The notes under the pieces: model-generated
Told to the model about the DNA's origin: nothing
The model's database searches: none
What the model saw: the letters and a program-made list of their open reading frames with translations, nothing else
Assembly (NCBI GenBank): GCA_015067495.1
Contig: SVMI01000001.1
Location: 460,545-524,544 of the forward strand
Length of the DNA stretch: 64,000 bases
Reading direction: 5' to 3'
From: Oscillospiraceae bacterium
Lineage (GTDB): Bacteria > Bacillota > Clostridia > Oscillospirales > Oscillospiraceae
In this document: positions 50,291 through 57,172 of the stretch, one piece after another
Position numbering within the stretch: the first letter of the stretch is position 1
Layout of the letters: every line of letters starts with the position of its first letter
Made by a program: the position numbers and the translations under genes

Positions 50291-51202
50291 TTATTTGGCT
50301 TTTTTCTCATATCCCCAAAGTAGGATGCCTGCGCAGACCAGAACCAGCGCGATGATCAGATTGGCTGCGCCTACGCCTCCGTCTTCACTTAAGAGCAGGG
50401 CGGAAAAGATCACGCCAAAGACGGGCGTCATAAAGCTGTAAATCGTGATGCTCGAAGCGGGATTGTATTTTAGCAGTACCGTCCACAGCACATAGGAAAC
50501 AGCATAGAGCAGCGATAAGCCTATAAAAATGGGCAGCATCCCGACAAAATCAAATGTGCCGTTCAGCAAAATGCCGATCAACGTCAAGACAATACCACCC
50601 AAGCCCATTTGATATCCGCAAAAGGTTATGGGATCTTCCTTTTGAGCAAACAGCTTGGTAATAATGACAGAAAATGAGTAGGAGAGGACGGAAAGCAATA
50701 CCAATCCGTCGCCGATGGGGTTGATCTGCAGGCTCAAGCCGTCAAGGTTCATAATAATAATGCCCAAAAATCCGATGACGCAGGAGATCAGCTTCTTGGC
50801 GGTGAGCTTCTCCAGCCTGAAGATCAGGCTTGCGATCAGCACGACGAAAAATACATCTGTGCTTTTGAAGATCGCGCCCTTTACGGAAGTGGTCATGGAC
50901 AGACCGATGTACATAAGGGCATACTGCAGAACGGTCTGCAGCAGAGAAACGATGGAGATGCCCTTCAGGCTCTCCTTTCGGGGCAGGACGAGCTTTTTGG
51001 AGCTGATGCTGCAAATGCCGATGGTCACAAGACCCGCGACGATAAACTGCAGACCCACCCACAGCAGCAGTGACGGGATATGGGTCTCGTCGATGTACGC
51101 ATATCCCATTTTCACGATGGGCGTGGAGATGCCCCAAAGCGCACAGCAGAAAAGCGCACCGGAGATGGCAAAGGCTTTGCTGCTCATCATTTTTTTTATC
51201 AT
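50291..51202 (-). CDS. EamA-family (DMT) transporter
   Basis: 303 aa, about ten TM segments in two repeated halves (starting at about 13 and 160), with the EamA pattern CALWGISTPIVKMG and ...TSVKGAIFKSTDVFFVVLIASLIF. No substrate can be named; family members export amino acids, sugars or other metabolites. ATG after AAGGGATGATCGC. Own promoter. Confidence 0.88.
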   Translation of the reverse strand: MIKKMMSSKAFAISGALFCCALWGISTPIVKMGYAYIDETHIPSLLLWVGLQFIVAGLVTIGICSISSKKLVLPRKESLKGISIVSLLQTVLQYALMYIGLSMTTSVKGAIFKSTDVFFVVLIASLIFRLEKLTAKKLISCVIGFLGIIIMNLDGLSLQINPIGDGLVLLSVLSYSFSVIITKLFAQKEDPITFCGYQMGLGGIVLTLIGILLNGTFDFVGMLPIFIGLSLLYAVSYVLWTVLLKYNPASSITIYSFMTPVFGVIFSALLLSEDGGVGAANLIIALVLVCAGILLWGYEKKAK

Positions 51203-51234
51203 GCGATCATCCCTTAAATGTTGTAATACAACAC

Positions 51235-51263
51235 ATTATAGCACTGTCTTGCAGCGCTTGCAA
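51235..51263 (-). promoter_or_regulatory. Promoter of the EamA gene
   Basis: Minus strand: TTGCAA (51258-51263), 17-base spacer, TATAAT (51235-51240). Confidence 0.65.
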
Positions 51264-51308
51264 TAACTCCCCCAAAATTTTTCCCAATGCCATTAAGATA
51301 AGAAAGTT

Positions 51309-51411
51309 TGTCATTCCGACCAAGCGCAGCGCGTGGAGGAATCTTCGCACTGATTCGATGTTTTGCACGAACGATGATGCGTAGATCCCTCGACTTCGCT
51401 CGGGATGACAT
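51309..51411. repeat. REP/MITE-like inverted repeat element
   Basis: TGTCATTCCGACCAAGCGC (51309 on) faces CTTCGCTCGGGATGACA (51394-51410) as imperfect inverted ends, with GGAGGAATCT and AGATCCCTCGAC as inner parts. The wording (TCATTCCGA...GAGGAATCT...GGGATGACA) is that of the short palindromic intergenic repeats found in many gut Firmicutes. No gene inside. It fills most of the 310-base gap between the EamA gene and the small gene to its right. Confidence 0.65.
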
Positions 51412-51512
51412 GCTAATTTAATGACATTGAAATTTTCCAAGGGGAGTTGTTATTGAGTTAAAGCATTGTCCGTGCTTGCGGTATGCAAAGATGGAAATGA
51501 AAGCGGAGGTGT

Positions 51513-51806
51513 TTACACCGTTTTCATCGCCTTTACTAGGTCGCTCATACAATCAATTTTGAACGCGACGGTTTTTTGATCTGTGAGGATCATGCATCCT
51601 GCGTATTCACCAGCCTCATCCTCCACAGCCCTGAGCTTCAAATTCATCATGGCAGATGCCTTGCGAATCTGCTCTACTTGGATACAAACAACGGGATAGA
51701 TACCGTCATAGGCATTAAATTCAGCATACCAATCATTGGGGATGTTGTATTTGGTGATGCTGTCGCCAACGGTTCTGCATACATAATCACAGCCAAATTC
51801 ATCCAT
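51513..51806 (-). CDS. Small protein divergent from the XRE regulator
   Basis: 97 aa, ATG at 51806 after AAGGGGTGG. No recognised family: VGDSITKYNIPNDWYAEFNAYDGIYPVVCIQVEQIRKASAMMN then EDEAGEYAGCMILTDQKTVAFKIDCMSDLVKAMK. Soluble alpha/beta. Its promoter (TTGACA at 51873-51878 and TAAACT on the minus strand) is covered by the operator dyads, so the XRE protein probably controls it. Confidence 0.6.
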   Translation of the reverse strand: MDEFGCDYVCRTVGDSITKYNIPNDWYAEFNAYDGIYPVVCIQVEQIRKASAMMNLKLRAVEDEAGEYAGCMILTDQKTVAFKIDCMSDLVKAMKTV

Positions 51807-51854
51807 AAAACCACCCCTTCAATACGATTTAGCACTTTGAACTACCAATAGTTT

Positions 51855-51894
51855 AGAACAGAATGTTCAAAATGTCAATAGAACAAATCGTTCT
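51855..51894. promoter_or_regulatory. Two dyad operators in the divergent promoter region
   Basis: AGAAC-N5-GTTCA (51855-51869) and AGAAC-N5-GTTCT (51880-51894) share the GAAC-N5-GTTC core and are 25 bp apart centre to centre. Position over the divergent promoters and next to an XRE gene suggests autorepression. Confidence 0.65.
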
Positions 51895-51920
51895 AGGTTA
51901 TAGTGTTGTTGGTGATGACA

Positions 51921-52157
51921 ATGGCAGAAAAATATGATAGAATCCGCAATTTAAGAGAAGATGCTGACCTAACGCAGGCAGAACTGGGAAAACAAATCAA
52001 TGTCCCTCAAAGAACCTATGCTTATTATGAAAACGGAGAACGTATGATCCCTCCGCAGGTTTTAGTTGCCTTAGCTCGTTTTCATCATGTCAGCATAGAC
52101 TATCTTCTTGGCTTAACTGACCAAAAGGCGCCATATCCCCAGAAGAAAAACACATAA
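51921..52157 (+). CDS. XRE-family helix-turn-helix regulator 1
   Basis: 78 aa if started at the ATG at 51921, where GGTGA is the only weak ribosome site; GTG/TTG codons from 51903 are possible. IRNLREDADLTQAELGKQINVPQRTYAYYENGERMIPPQVLVALARFHHVSIDYLLGLTD is a clear Cro/C1-type HTH domain. Likely the repressor for the dyads at 51855-51894. Confidence 0.82.
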   Translation: MAEKYDRIRNLREDADLTQAELGKQINVPQRTYAYYENGERMIPPQVLVALARFHHVSIDYLLGLTDQKAPYPQKKNT

Positions 52158-52187
52158 CATTGCGAAATGCATCTGTGAGTGATGAAA

Positions 52188-52406
52188 ATGCAGTTACGTA
52201 TTCGTGATTTACGAGAGGACAATGATTTAACACAGAAGCAAATTGCAGAGATTTTAATATGTGACCAGTCTTTGTATTCCAAGTACGAACGGGGAGAACG
52301 CCCGTTGCCGTTGGAATATGCCGAAAAGCTGGCAGATTACTATGGGGTCAGTGTGGACTACCTGCTTGGCAGAACGAGCATTAAGAAACCATATCCCCAC
52401 AAGTAG
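52188..52406 (+). CDS. XRE-family helix-turn-helix regulator 2
   Basis: 72 aa. LRIRDLREDNDLTQKQIAEILICDQSLYSKYERGERPLPLEYAEKLADYYGVSVDYLLGRT is a second Cro/C1-type HTH, related to regulator 1 (shared DLRED.DLTQ, YERGER, VDYLLG). The bases TTGCGAAATGCATC occur after both genes, so the second copy probably came by tandem duplication. Start uncertain (ATG 52182 or 52188). Confidence 0.8.
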   Translation: MQLRIRDLREDNDLTQKQIAEILICDQSLYSKYERGERPLPLEYAEKLADYYGVSVDYLLGRTSIKKPYPHK

Positions 52407-52452
52407 CTTTGCGAAATGCATCATGGCGCGCGATTGGTAATCGCTCCTACAT

Positions 52453-52487
52453 GAAAAAATCCCCACCGATTGCTCGGTGGGGATTCG
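52453..52487. terminator. Terminator-like hairpin
   Basis: AATCCCCACCGA pairs with TCGGTGGGGATT around TTGC, with A-run before. Serves the XRE genes or, on the minus strand, the truncated gene end at about 52500. Confidence 0.75.
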
Positions 52488-52507
52488 TTATTAGGAAATC
52501 TTAGCCC

Positions 52508-52522
52508 TTGATAGCAGCCTGT
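52508..52522. repeat. att-like direct repeat, copy 1
   Basis: TTGATAGCAGCCTGT recurs exactly at 53274-53288. Read on the minus strand both copies look like the last codons of a gene (...AAIKG stop and ...AAIKESK stop) followed by a terminator, as expected if an element inserted into a gene end. Confidence 0.55.
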
Positions 52523-52546
52523 GCTGCGATCAGCAAAAGTGGGAAA

Positions 52547-53113
52547 TTACCATATTTTTAGATACTTATCTAATTTATCTAAAGTTTTTTCTCGTTCCAT
52601 CAAGTCAAGAATTACCCTTAACTGTTCTTCGTCGTATTTTGTTTCTTTATCCAAAAATAAATTTGAAATATAATTCATAAAGATTTCAGAGAATTTATTA
52701 ATATTTTTAACTTTCTTTTCAGGAAAAAGGCAACTAATTTTCATTACTTGAAAAATTAAATTAAAATAAAAATTTAACGCCTCATTATCATCATAATCAC
52801 TCTTTGACAATGAGTTCATTGATTTATAATTACCCATCCCTACCTTCCAAAAATCTTTTGCAGGTATATTTTTTAAAATTACATTTTCAGAACCTTGAAT
52901 CAAAAAGCCTAAAGTATATATAATAGAATACCTTTTTTCAAATAAATCACTTTTTGTTTGTTTTCTAATAGTATAAATAGATATAAATATAGCAACGACA
53001 GATAGTACAAAAGGTGCAATTATAGCTGCATAATCCCAAAAATCTCGTTCAAATAATTGCAAAAACAATCTAATTCTTTCATCAATCAGTTTAATAATTT
53101 CTTCAGATGTCAT
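52547..53113 (-). CDS. AT-rich unknown protein with one TM segment
   Basis: 188 aa, ATG after GGAGG. Very AT-rich compared with its neighbours. One TM segment about 31-50 (IIAPFVLSVVAIFISIY), then a helical, lysine-rich cytoplasmic part with many Asn/Lys and no recognised motif. Lies between the two att-like repeats, isolated from other genes. Its composition and position suggest imported cargo of the element, perhaps a defence protein, but that is a guess. Confidence 0.6.
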   Translation of the reverse strand: MTSEEIIKLIDERIRLFLQLFERDFWDYAAIIAPFVLSVVAIFISIYTIRKQTKSDLFEKRYSIIYTLGFLIQGSENVILKNIPAKDFWKVGMGNYKSMNSLSKSDYDDNEALNFYFNLIFQVMKISCLFPEKKVKNINKFSEIFMNYISNLFLDKETKYDEEQLRVILDLMEREKTLDKLDKYLKIW

Positions 53114-53202
53114 ACAATACCTCCAATAATATATAATTCAAAATGAAACATTCGCTAATCTTTTTATATTATACCAATCAATACAAATAATTGCAACAAA
53201 TA

Positions 53203-53234
53203 CAAAAACCCTCTGCCGAGAAATCGACAGAGGG
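53203..53234 (-). terminator. Terminator of the recombinase gene
   Basis: CCCTCTGCCGA pairs with TCGACAGAGGG; minus-strand tail TTTTTGTA. Confidence 0.8.
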
Positions 53235-53253
53235 ATAATTTTGTTTTATAAAG

Positions 53254-54996
53254 TCAGCAATTACTTGCTTTCTTTGATAGCAGCCTGTCATGCGGAAAAC
53301 AATATGGGTAAATGGAATCGGACAAGGTAAAAACCTTGTCCGTGTTCACTCTGCCCTTTACTTTGCAGGCTATCGGCTTATTGGAAGCATCTGTCCGGAG
53401 ATACCATTCAAAATGGTCATCAAAGACGATAATCTGCTTCACAAAAGCCGTGACTACCAGTTCAGGGATGATATTGTCGTCGTTGTCCACGGACACATAA
53501 TCCGCCAGCAGGGCTTTCAGCCGCCGGATGCGCTCTTCCAGAACTTCCTGCGTATTGTTCTCGGTCAGTTCCTTGCGGAGGGCTGCAATTTCCTCCTGAG
53601 CTGCTTCGATGTCTGCGCTGATTTGCGCCTCGTTCTGCTTGAACATAACAGCGTCCAATGTTCCATCCAGCAGGAAGTTCATATTGCGCTGCTTGCGTTG
53701 CGCCAAGGCATCAAGCTCCGCTTCCTTTTTGGCCAGGGCTGTCTTGGTGTCGGCATCTTCTCCGGCGCTCTCCAGGTAGTTAGCCAACATCTGGCTTGCC
53801 AAGTCTACAACGGCATCCTTTTCAGGCAAAAAATCCTTGAACAGGTGATTTGCCATAAACTCCAGCTTCCAGCGCTGGACAAACTGAGAATTGCAGTACC
53901 CCTCGTGGGGTAATCCCTTTTTCTTGCGGGTCTCCGGCGTGCCGTTTCTTGCTACATCATAGCATTGATAGGCAACCTTCTTATTTTCGCCAGCGCCGGA
54001 ATAGTGGGCACGGGTCACATTGCAGCCACAGGAGCACTTGAGCAGCTTTGCCCATTCATCAATGGCTGGCTTCTTGCCTTTGCGACCCTGCTGGAACGGA
54101 ACGCTCCGGGTAGCCATGATGTTCTGAACCCGGTCAAACTCTTCCTTGGTAATAATGGGCGTGTGCCGACCTTCGGCATACTCGAACTTATCATGGTCGT
54201 AGTTCTTGCGGCGCTTTTGGTGCAGATAACTGTCCACATATTCTTTGTGGTAGGTAATGAGCCCATAATAGAAGGTGTTTTTCAACACCTTGGATATGTT
54301 GCTCTCATGCCAGTTGGTCTTACCTTGTGCTGTCCTGCGACCACGGCGCTCCAGCTCGTCCTTGATAAGTGACAGCCCCATCCCGGAGAGGTACATATCG
54401 TAAATCATGCGGACGGTTTCAGCCTGTTCCTCGTTGATTTCATAAATCACCGTTTTGCGGTGTTCGCCGGGAGCCTTGCTCTCATAGCGGTCATAGCCCA
54501 AAATGTTTCCGTTGCCGTAGTACACGCCATTTGCCATACTGATTTTCTGACCGTCCTTAGCACGGGTGGATACCTTGCGGCTTTCCTCCTGTGCCAGAGA
54601 TGCCATAAGCGCAAAGCGAATAGTCATATCCTCAGACTTGGCGGTGTCAATGCCGTCATTCAAGAACAGGATGCTCACACCGCACCGCTCGAACTTTCGG
54701 GCATACTCGTAAGCTTCCTCCACATTTCTGGCGAAACGGGACAGCTCACGGGTGACGATTTTGTCAAAGTGGCCGGCATATGCGTCTGCATACATTTGCA
54801 TAAAGCCGTCACGCTTTTTGACGCTGGTTCCGGTAACTCCCTTGTCGGAGTAGATGTCAACCATTTCCCATTCAGGATGGCGCAGCAGTTCTGCCTTGTA
54901 CCATTCAATCTGGTTTTCAAAGGCATTGATTTGAGCTTCATGCTCAGTGGATACGCGGGCGTAGAATACCACGCGGATTTTCTTAGTAGTTTCCAT
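53254..54996 (-). CDS. Large serine recombinase
   Basis: 580 aa. Residues 9-16 read VFYARVST, where the Ser is the catalytic nucleophile; the resolvase domain spans about 7-160. A recombinase domain follows (about 195-300, NGNILGYDRYE...LIKDELERRGRRTAQGKTNWHESNISKVLKNTFYYG), then a zinc ribbon (KCSCGCNV...YQCYD) and a coiled coil about 425-510. This is the domain order of transposon/ICE large serine recombinases that integrate and excise elements. The C-terminal few residues are encoded across the att-like repeat at 53274-53288, so the element end is next to this gene. Confidence 0.9.
   Translation of the reverse strand: METTKKIRVVFYARVSTEHEAQINAFENQIEWYKAELLRHPEWEMVDIYSDKGVTGTSVKKRDGFMQMYADAYAGHFDKIVTRELSRFARNVEEAYEYARKFERCGVSILFLNDGIDTAKSEDMTIRFALMASLAQEESRKVSTRAKDGQKISMANGVYYGNGNILGYDRYESKAPGEHRKTVIYEINEEQAETVRMIYDMYLSGMGLSLIKDELERRGRRTAQGKTNWHESNISKVLKNTFYYGLITYHKEYVDSYLHQKRRKNYDHDKFEYAEGRHTPIITKEEFDRVQNIMATRSVPFQQGRKGKKPAIDEWAKLLKCSCGCNVTRAHYSGAGENKKVAYQCYDVARNGTPETRKKKGLPHEGYCNSQFVQRWKLEFMANHLFKDFLPEKDAVVDLASQMLANYLESAGEDADTKTALAKKEAELDALAQRKQRNMNFLLDGTLDAVMFKQNEAQISADIEAAQEEIAALRKELTENNTQEVLEERIRRLKALLADYVSVDNDDNIIPELVVTAFVKQIIVFDDHFEWYLRTDASNKPIACKVKGRVNTDKVFTLSDSIYPYCFPHDRLLSKKASNC
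53274..53288. repeat. att-like direct repeat, copy 2
   Basis: Exact second copy of TTGATAGCAGCCTGT; overlaps the 3' end of the recombinase gene. Confidence 0.55.
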
Positions 54997-55037
54997 AGTA
55001 GTGTTTCCTTTCGGTATGTATGTTGTGTAATGGTGGG

Positions 55038-55211
55038 TTAGGCAGCTTCTTTGTCGGCAAGATTGGCGACAAAGTCTTCGTATTCCAGAATTGTAGTGTT
55101 CTGGTAAACGATGCCCAGCAGTTCATTGCGGGAAATATGGCCATCAATGTAAAGCTGCTCGATGAGCTTCAGTGCAGCGAACACGGTATCGCGGCTGATT
55201 TGGTTCTTCAC
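55038..55211 (-). CDS. 57-aa protein upstream of the recombinase
   Basis: GTG start at 55211 with AGGAG 9 bases before it; stop TAA at 55038-55040. Peptide starts MKNQISRDTVFAALKLIEQL, contains YIDGHISRNELLGIVYQNT and ends LADKEAA. Helical and soluble. Small genes of this kind are common just before serine recombinase genes in clostridial elements, probably accessory to excision, but no motif proves it. Stop is 41 bases before the recombinase ATG; same transcript likely. Confidence 0.65.
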   Translation of the reverse strand: MKNQISRDTVFAALKLIEQLYIDGHISRNELLGIVYQNTTILEYEDFVANLADKEAA

Positions 55212-55489
55212 TCTGTCCGTCTCCTGTATTCCTCTGCCTGTGCTATATTAATTATGGCATACAGCACACAAGGACTTCTCGGAAAGTGAGTAGCAGATAT
55301 TTTATCCTTGCCTACAGATTAAGACAGAGCTGATTTTTTTATACACAAGCTATACTCGAATCACGTACACTGAAATAGTTATGAAAATACTGGCTTATGG
55401 AGAGAATTCTGTGGAAAAAGCCGATGTTCAAGGAGCTGTTTCAAAGTTATCGACTTGCTCGTACACGATAAATACGAATAAATAAAAAT
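55212..55489. other. Intergenic stretch upstream of the recombinase operon
   Basis: About 280 bases. A 34-codon plus-strand frame (55381-55485, MKILAYGENSVEKADV...) lacks a ribosome site and is not called as a gene. The recombinase operon promoter should lie here on the minus strand, but I see no consensus -35/-10 pair. Confidence 0.4.
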
Positions 55490-55519
55490 TGAGGGATGCA
55501 CGCTATTGTGTATCCCTCA
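55490..55519. terminator. Terminator of the SSB-like gene
   Basis: TGAGGGATGCA pairs with TGTATCCCTCA (one or two wobble pairs); A-run on one side, T-run on the other. Confidence 0.75.
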
Positions 55520-55525
55520 TTTTCA

Positions 55526-55897
55526 TTAGAACGGTAATTCCTCGTCATCATCATACTTTGGTTTTGTAAATCGCGCAGACGTCATCTGAAACTGAGCATG
55601 TGCTCCTGCAATCATCTCTTCTGCGTGGTCGTTCAGCTCGTAAATATTATATGTAGTCTGTCCGTCCGATTTCGGTGTAATTTTGACGCACACATACATT
55701 CCTTTGGTCAGCACGAGTTGTTTTCCTGCAAGCGCAGATGCTCTCATGCCGCCAAAAAGTTCAACAAAAACAGTCTGATAAACGTTTTCGCCCGCGAACT
55801 GTGCATGTGGAGCGCTGATAATACGCCCCAATGTGTAGTAACAAGAGAAAGCTTTACGCTTTTTATAACTCTTGCCGTTGGTCGTCTGTTGATTCAT
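55526..55897 (-). CDS. SSB-like protein with acidic tip
   Basis: 123 aa; ATG at 55897 after AGAAGGAG. Ends DDDEELPF, the acidic C-terminal tip of single-stranded-DNA-binding proteins that binds SSB partners. The body (GRIISAPHAQFAGENVYQTVFVELFGGMRASALAGKQLVLTKGMYVCVKITPKSDG) has the beta pattern of an OB fold. Such proteins occur in ICEs and plasmids and probably protect the transferred strand. Its promoter should lie in the iteron-like region to the right. Confidence 0.75.
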   Translation of the reverse strand: MNQQTTNGKSYKKRKAFSCYYTLGRIISAPHAQFAGENVYQTVFVELFGGMRASALAGKQLVLTKGMYVCVKITPKSDGQTTYNIYELNDHAEEMIAGAHAQFQMTSARFTKPKYDDDEELPF

Positions 55898-56046
55898 ATT
55901 TATCTCCTTCTGATTGGAAGTAATATAGTTTGGTTTCCAACCTATCGTCATATATCATTAAGACCGATTGTCTATTTTTGTGCACAACATCATCTATAGG
56001 TCCCTTCTCTAAGGATTAATAAAACCATAAACAATCCATATATTAC

Positions 56047-56188
56047 GTATCAGTATAAGTGTATCAGCGTATGTATCCGTATCGCCCCCTCGCCTTGTGT
56101 CCACCTAAACAAGCCAAACAGTAATGTATCTGTCTATGTATCTGTAAACTGTAATCCAACAACAGTGTTGTATCCGGTAACGTATCTA
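56047..56188. repeat. Iteron-like GTATC repeats
   Basis: Eight copies of GTATC followed by N(G/A) start at 56047, 56061, 56073, 56079, 56126, 56138, 56170 and 56182, several spaced 12-14 bases. A further GTATCAC is at 56387. Regular spacing near an SSB-like gene suggests binding sites for an initiator, but no initiator gene is recognised. Confidence 0.45.
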
Positions 56189-56778
56189 TGCACTGCAATT
56201 CCACTGCTGAAAGTCAAACACAAAACATCCACCGAAAAACCACAAGCCCACACTTCCAGCAGGGAAACACGGTGGACAACGGCTCTCCCCCCCTCTTACC
56301 ATTCCCGAAATTTTTTAAAAATAAAATTCCATGTTGGAAATGGTAAGAAAGTGGTGATACTTCCATTGGGTTCCGTATTTGTTTCCGTATCACCCGCGAC
56401 ATTACTGCCGCCATGAGTTGAGCCATTACGCTCTGCGCCAAGGTCTGGGCGTTCCTTTGGAACTTCTTCAAACGCGCTCAGTTATCAACTGCCTCAAGCC
56501 CTCTTAGAGCCGTCCCCACTTGCATCGCAAATAGCAATCAAGCAGTTTCGGAGCCAGGACACATTCAGGGTCACATCCGATATATTTTGAATCTTTATAA
56601 AGTTAACCCGGCACCCTCTAACGGTCGGCAGGCCGACGTGTAGCGGCGATTAACCCCGAGTATCCGTCGTGCTGGTATTATTTTCGTGATTGTCCTCTCA
56701 CGCTCATCCTTCCCCCGAGTTTTGGGCTGTCCTATTTAATTGTTAGGTTGTCTATATAATGACAGCGAGGGTGTTGAT

Positions 56779-56919
56779 TTGCTAAAAACGAAAATCATTA
56801 AGAAAAGCAACGAAATATTGCTTTCATATATCTATAGAGCAGAACGCACAAAACTGCTGCACAACAAAAAGTTCGCCATGCAGGCGAGCCAAAAAAGCAA
56901 GCCATTCGTCGTTAAGTGA
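56779..56919 (+). CDS. Possible 46-aa basic peptide
   Basis: TTG start at 56779, eight bases after GAGG, with TATAAT (56755-56760) upstream; stop TGA at 56917-56919. Peptide starts MLKTKIIKKSNEILL and ends SKPFVVK, rich in Lys and hydrophobics. No family. Followed by a terminator at 56951-57005. Could be a small protein or chance. Confidence 0.35.
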   Translation: MLKTKIIKKSNEILLSYIYRAERTKLLHNKKFAMQASQKSKPFVVK

Positions 56920-56950
56920 CAAAAAGCTTTGCAAATTAGAGAAAAGTGGC

Positions 56951-57005
56951 AAAACAATACCCGTGCACTTAACTAAGACTAAGTTATGTACACGGGTATT
57001 GTTTT
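56951..57005. terminator. Strong bidirectional terminator
   Basis: AAAACAATACCCGTG pairs perfectly with CACGGGTATTGTTTT, 15 bp, with A- and T-runs at either side. Confidence 0.85.
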
Positions 57006-57111
57006 GTCGATAGTTCCGTTGTTACAGTCTCGATAACAACTTCAGTAATATTTTTTATCACGACGTCATTCAGTGTCTCAATAGGAAGGATAAAAACAGT
57101 TTGTTAACGTA

Positions 57112-57151
57112 CAAAAAGTGAGCGAGTCATGCATTGGCGCAACTCGCTCAC
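57112..57151 (-). terminator. Terminator of the LRR surface protein gene
   Basis: GTGAGCGAGT pairs with ACTCGCTCAC; minus-strand tail TTTTTGTACG. Confidence 0.8.
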
Positions 57152-57172
57152 AATTCTTATAGTGTTATTGAC

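Larger units (their letters stand above)
55898..57111. other. Long AT-rich intergenic region with repeats and hairpins
   Basis: About 1.2 kb without a convincing gene. It holds a GTATC repeat group (56047-56188), a TTACCATT/AATGGTAA inverted repeat near 56320, a GTCGGC-AG-GCCGAC hairpin (56624-56637), a possible 46-codon gene (56779-56919) and a terminator (56951-57005). Could contain the element's replication or transfer origin. The 85-codon frames in 56165-56471 have no ribosome site and are not called. Confidence 0.5.

Noticed and set aside
54460..55289. Plus-strand frames opposite the serine recombinase
   Set aside because: Shadows of the minus-strand recombinase and the 57-aa gene; no start signals.
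56041..56200. CRISPR array
   Set aside because: GTATC repeats are too short and the spacing is 6-47 bases, without unique spacers of constant length; no cas genes in the window.
56165..56471. Two 80-85-codon frames on both strands
   Set aside because: No ribosome site, low complexity composition, overlap inverted repeats.
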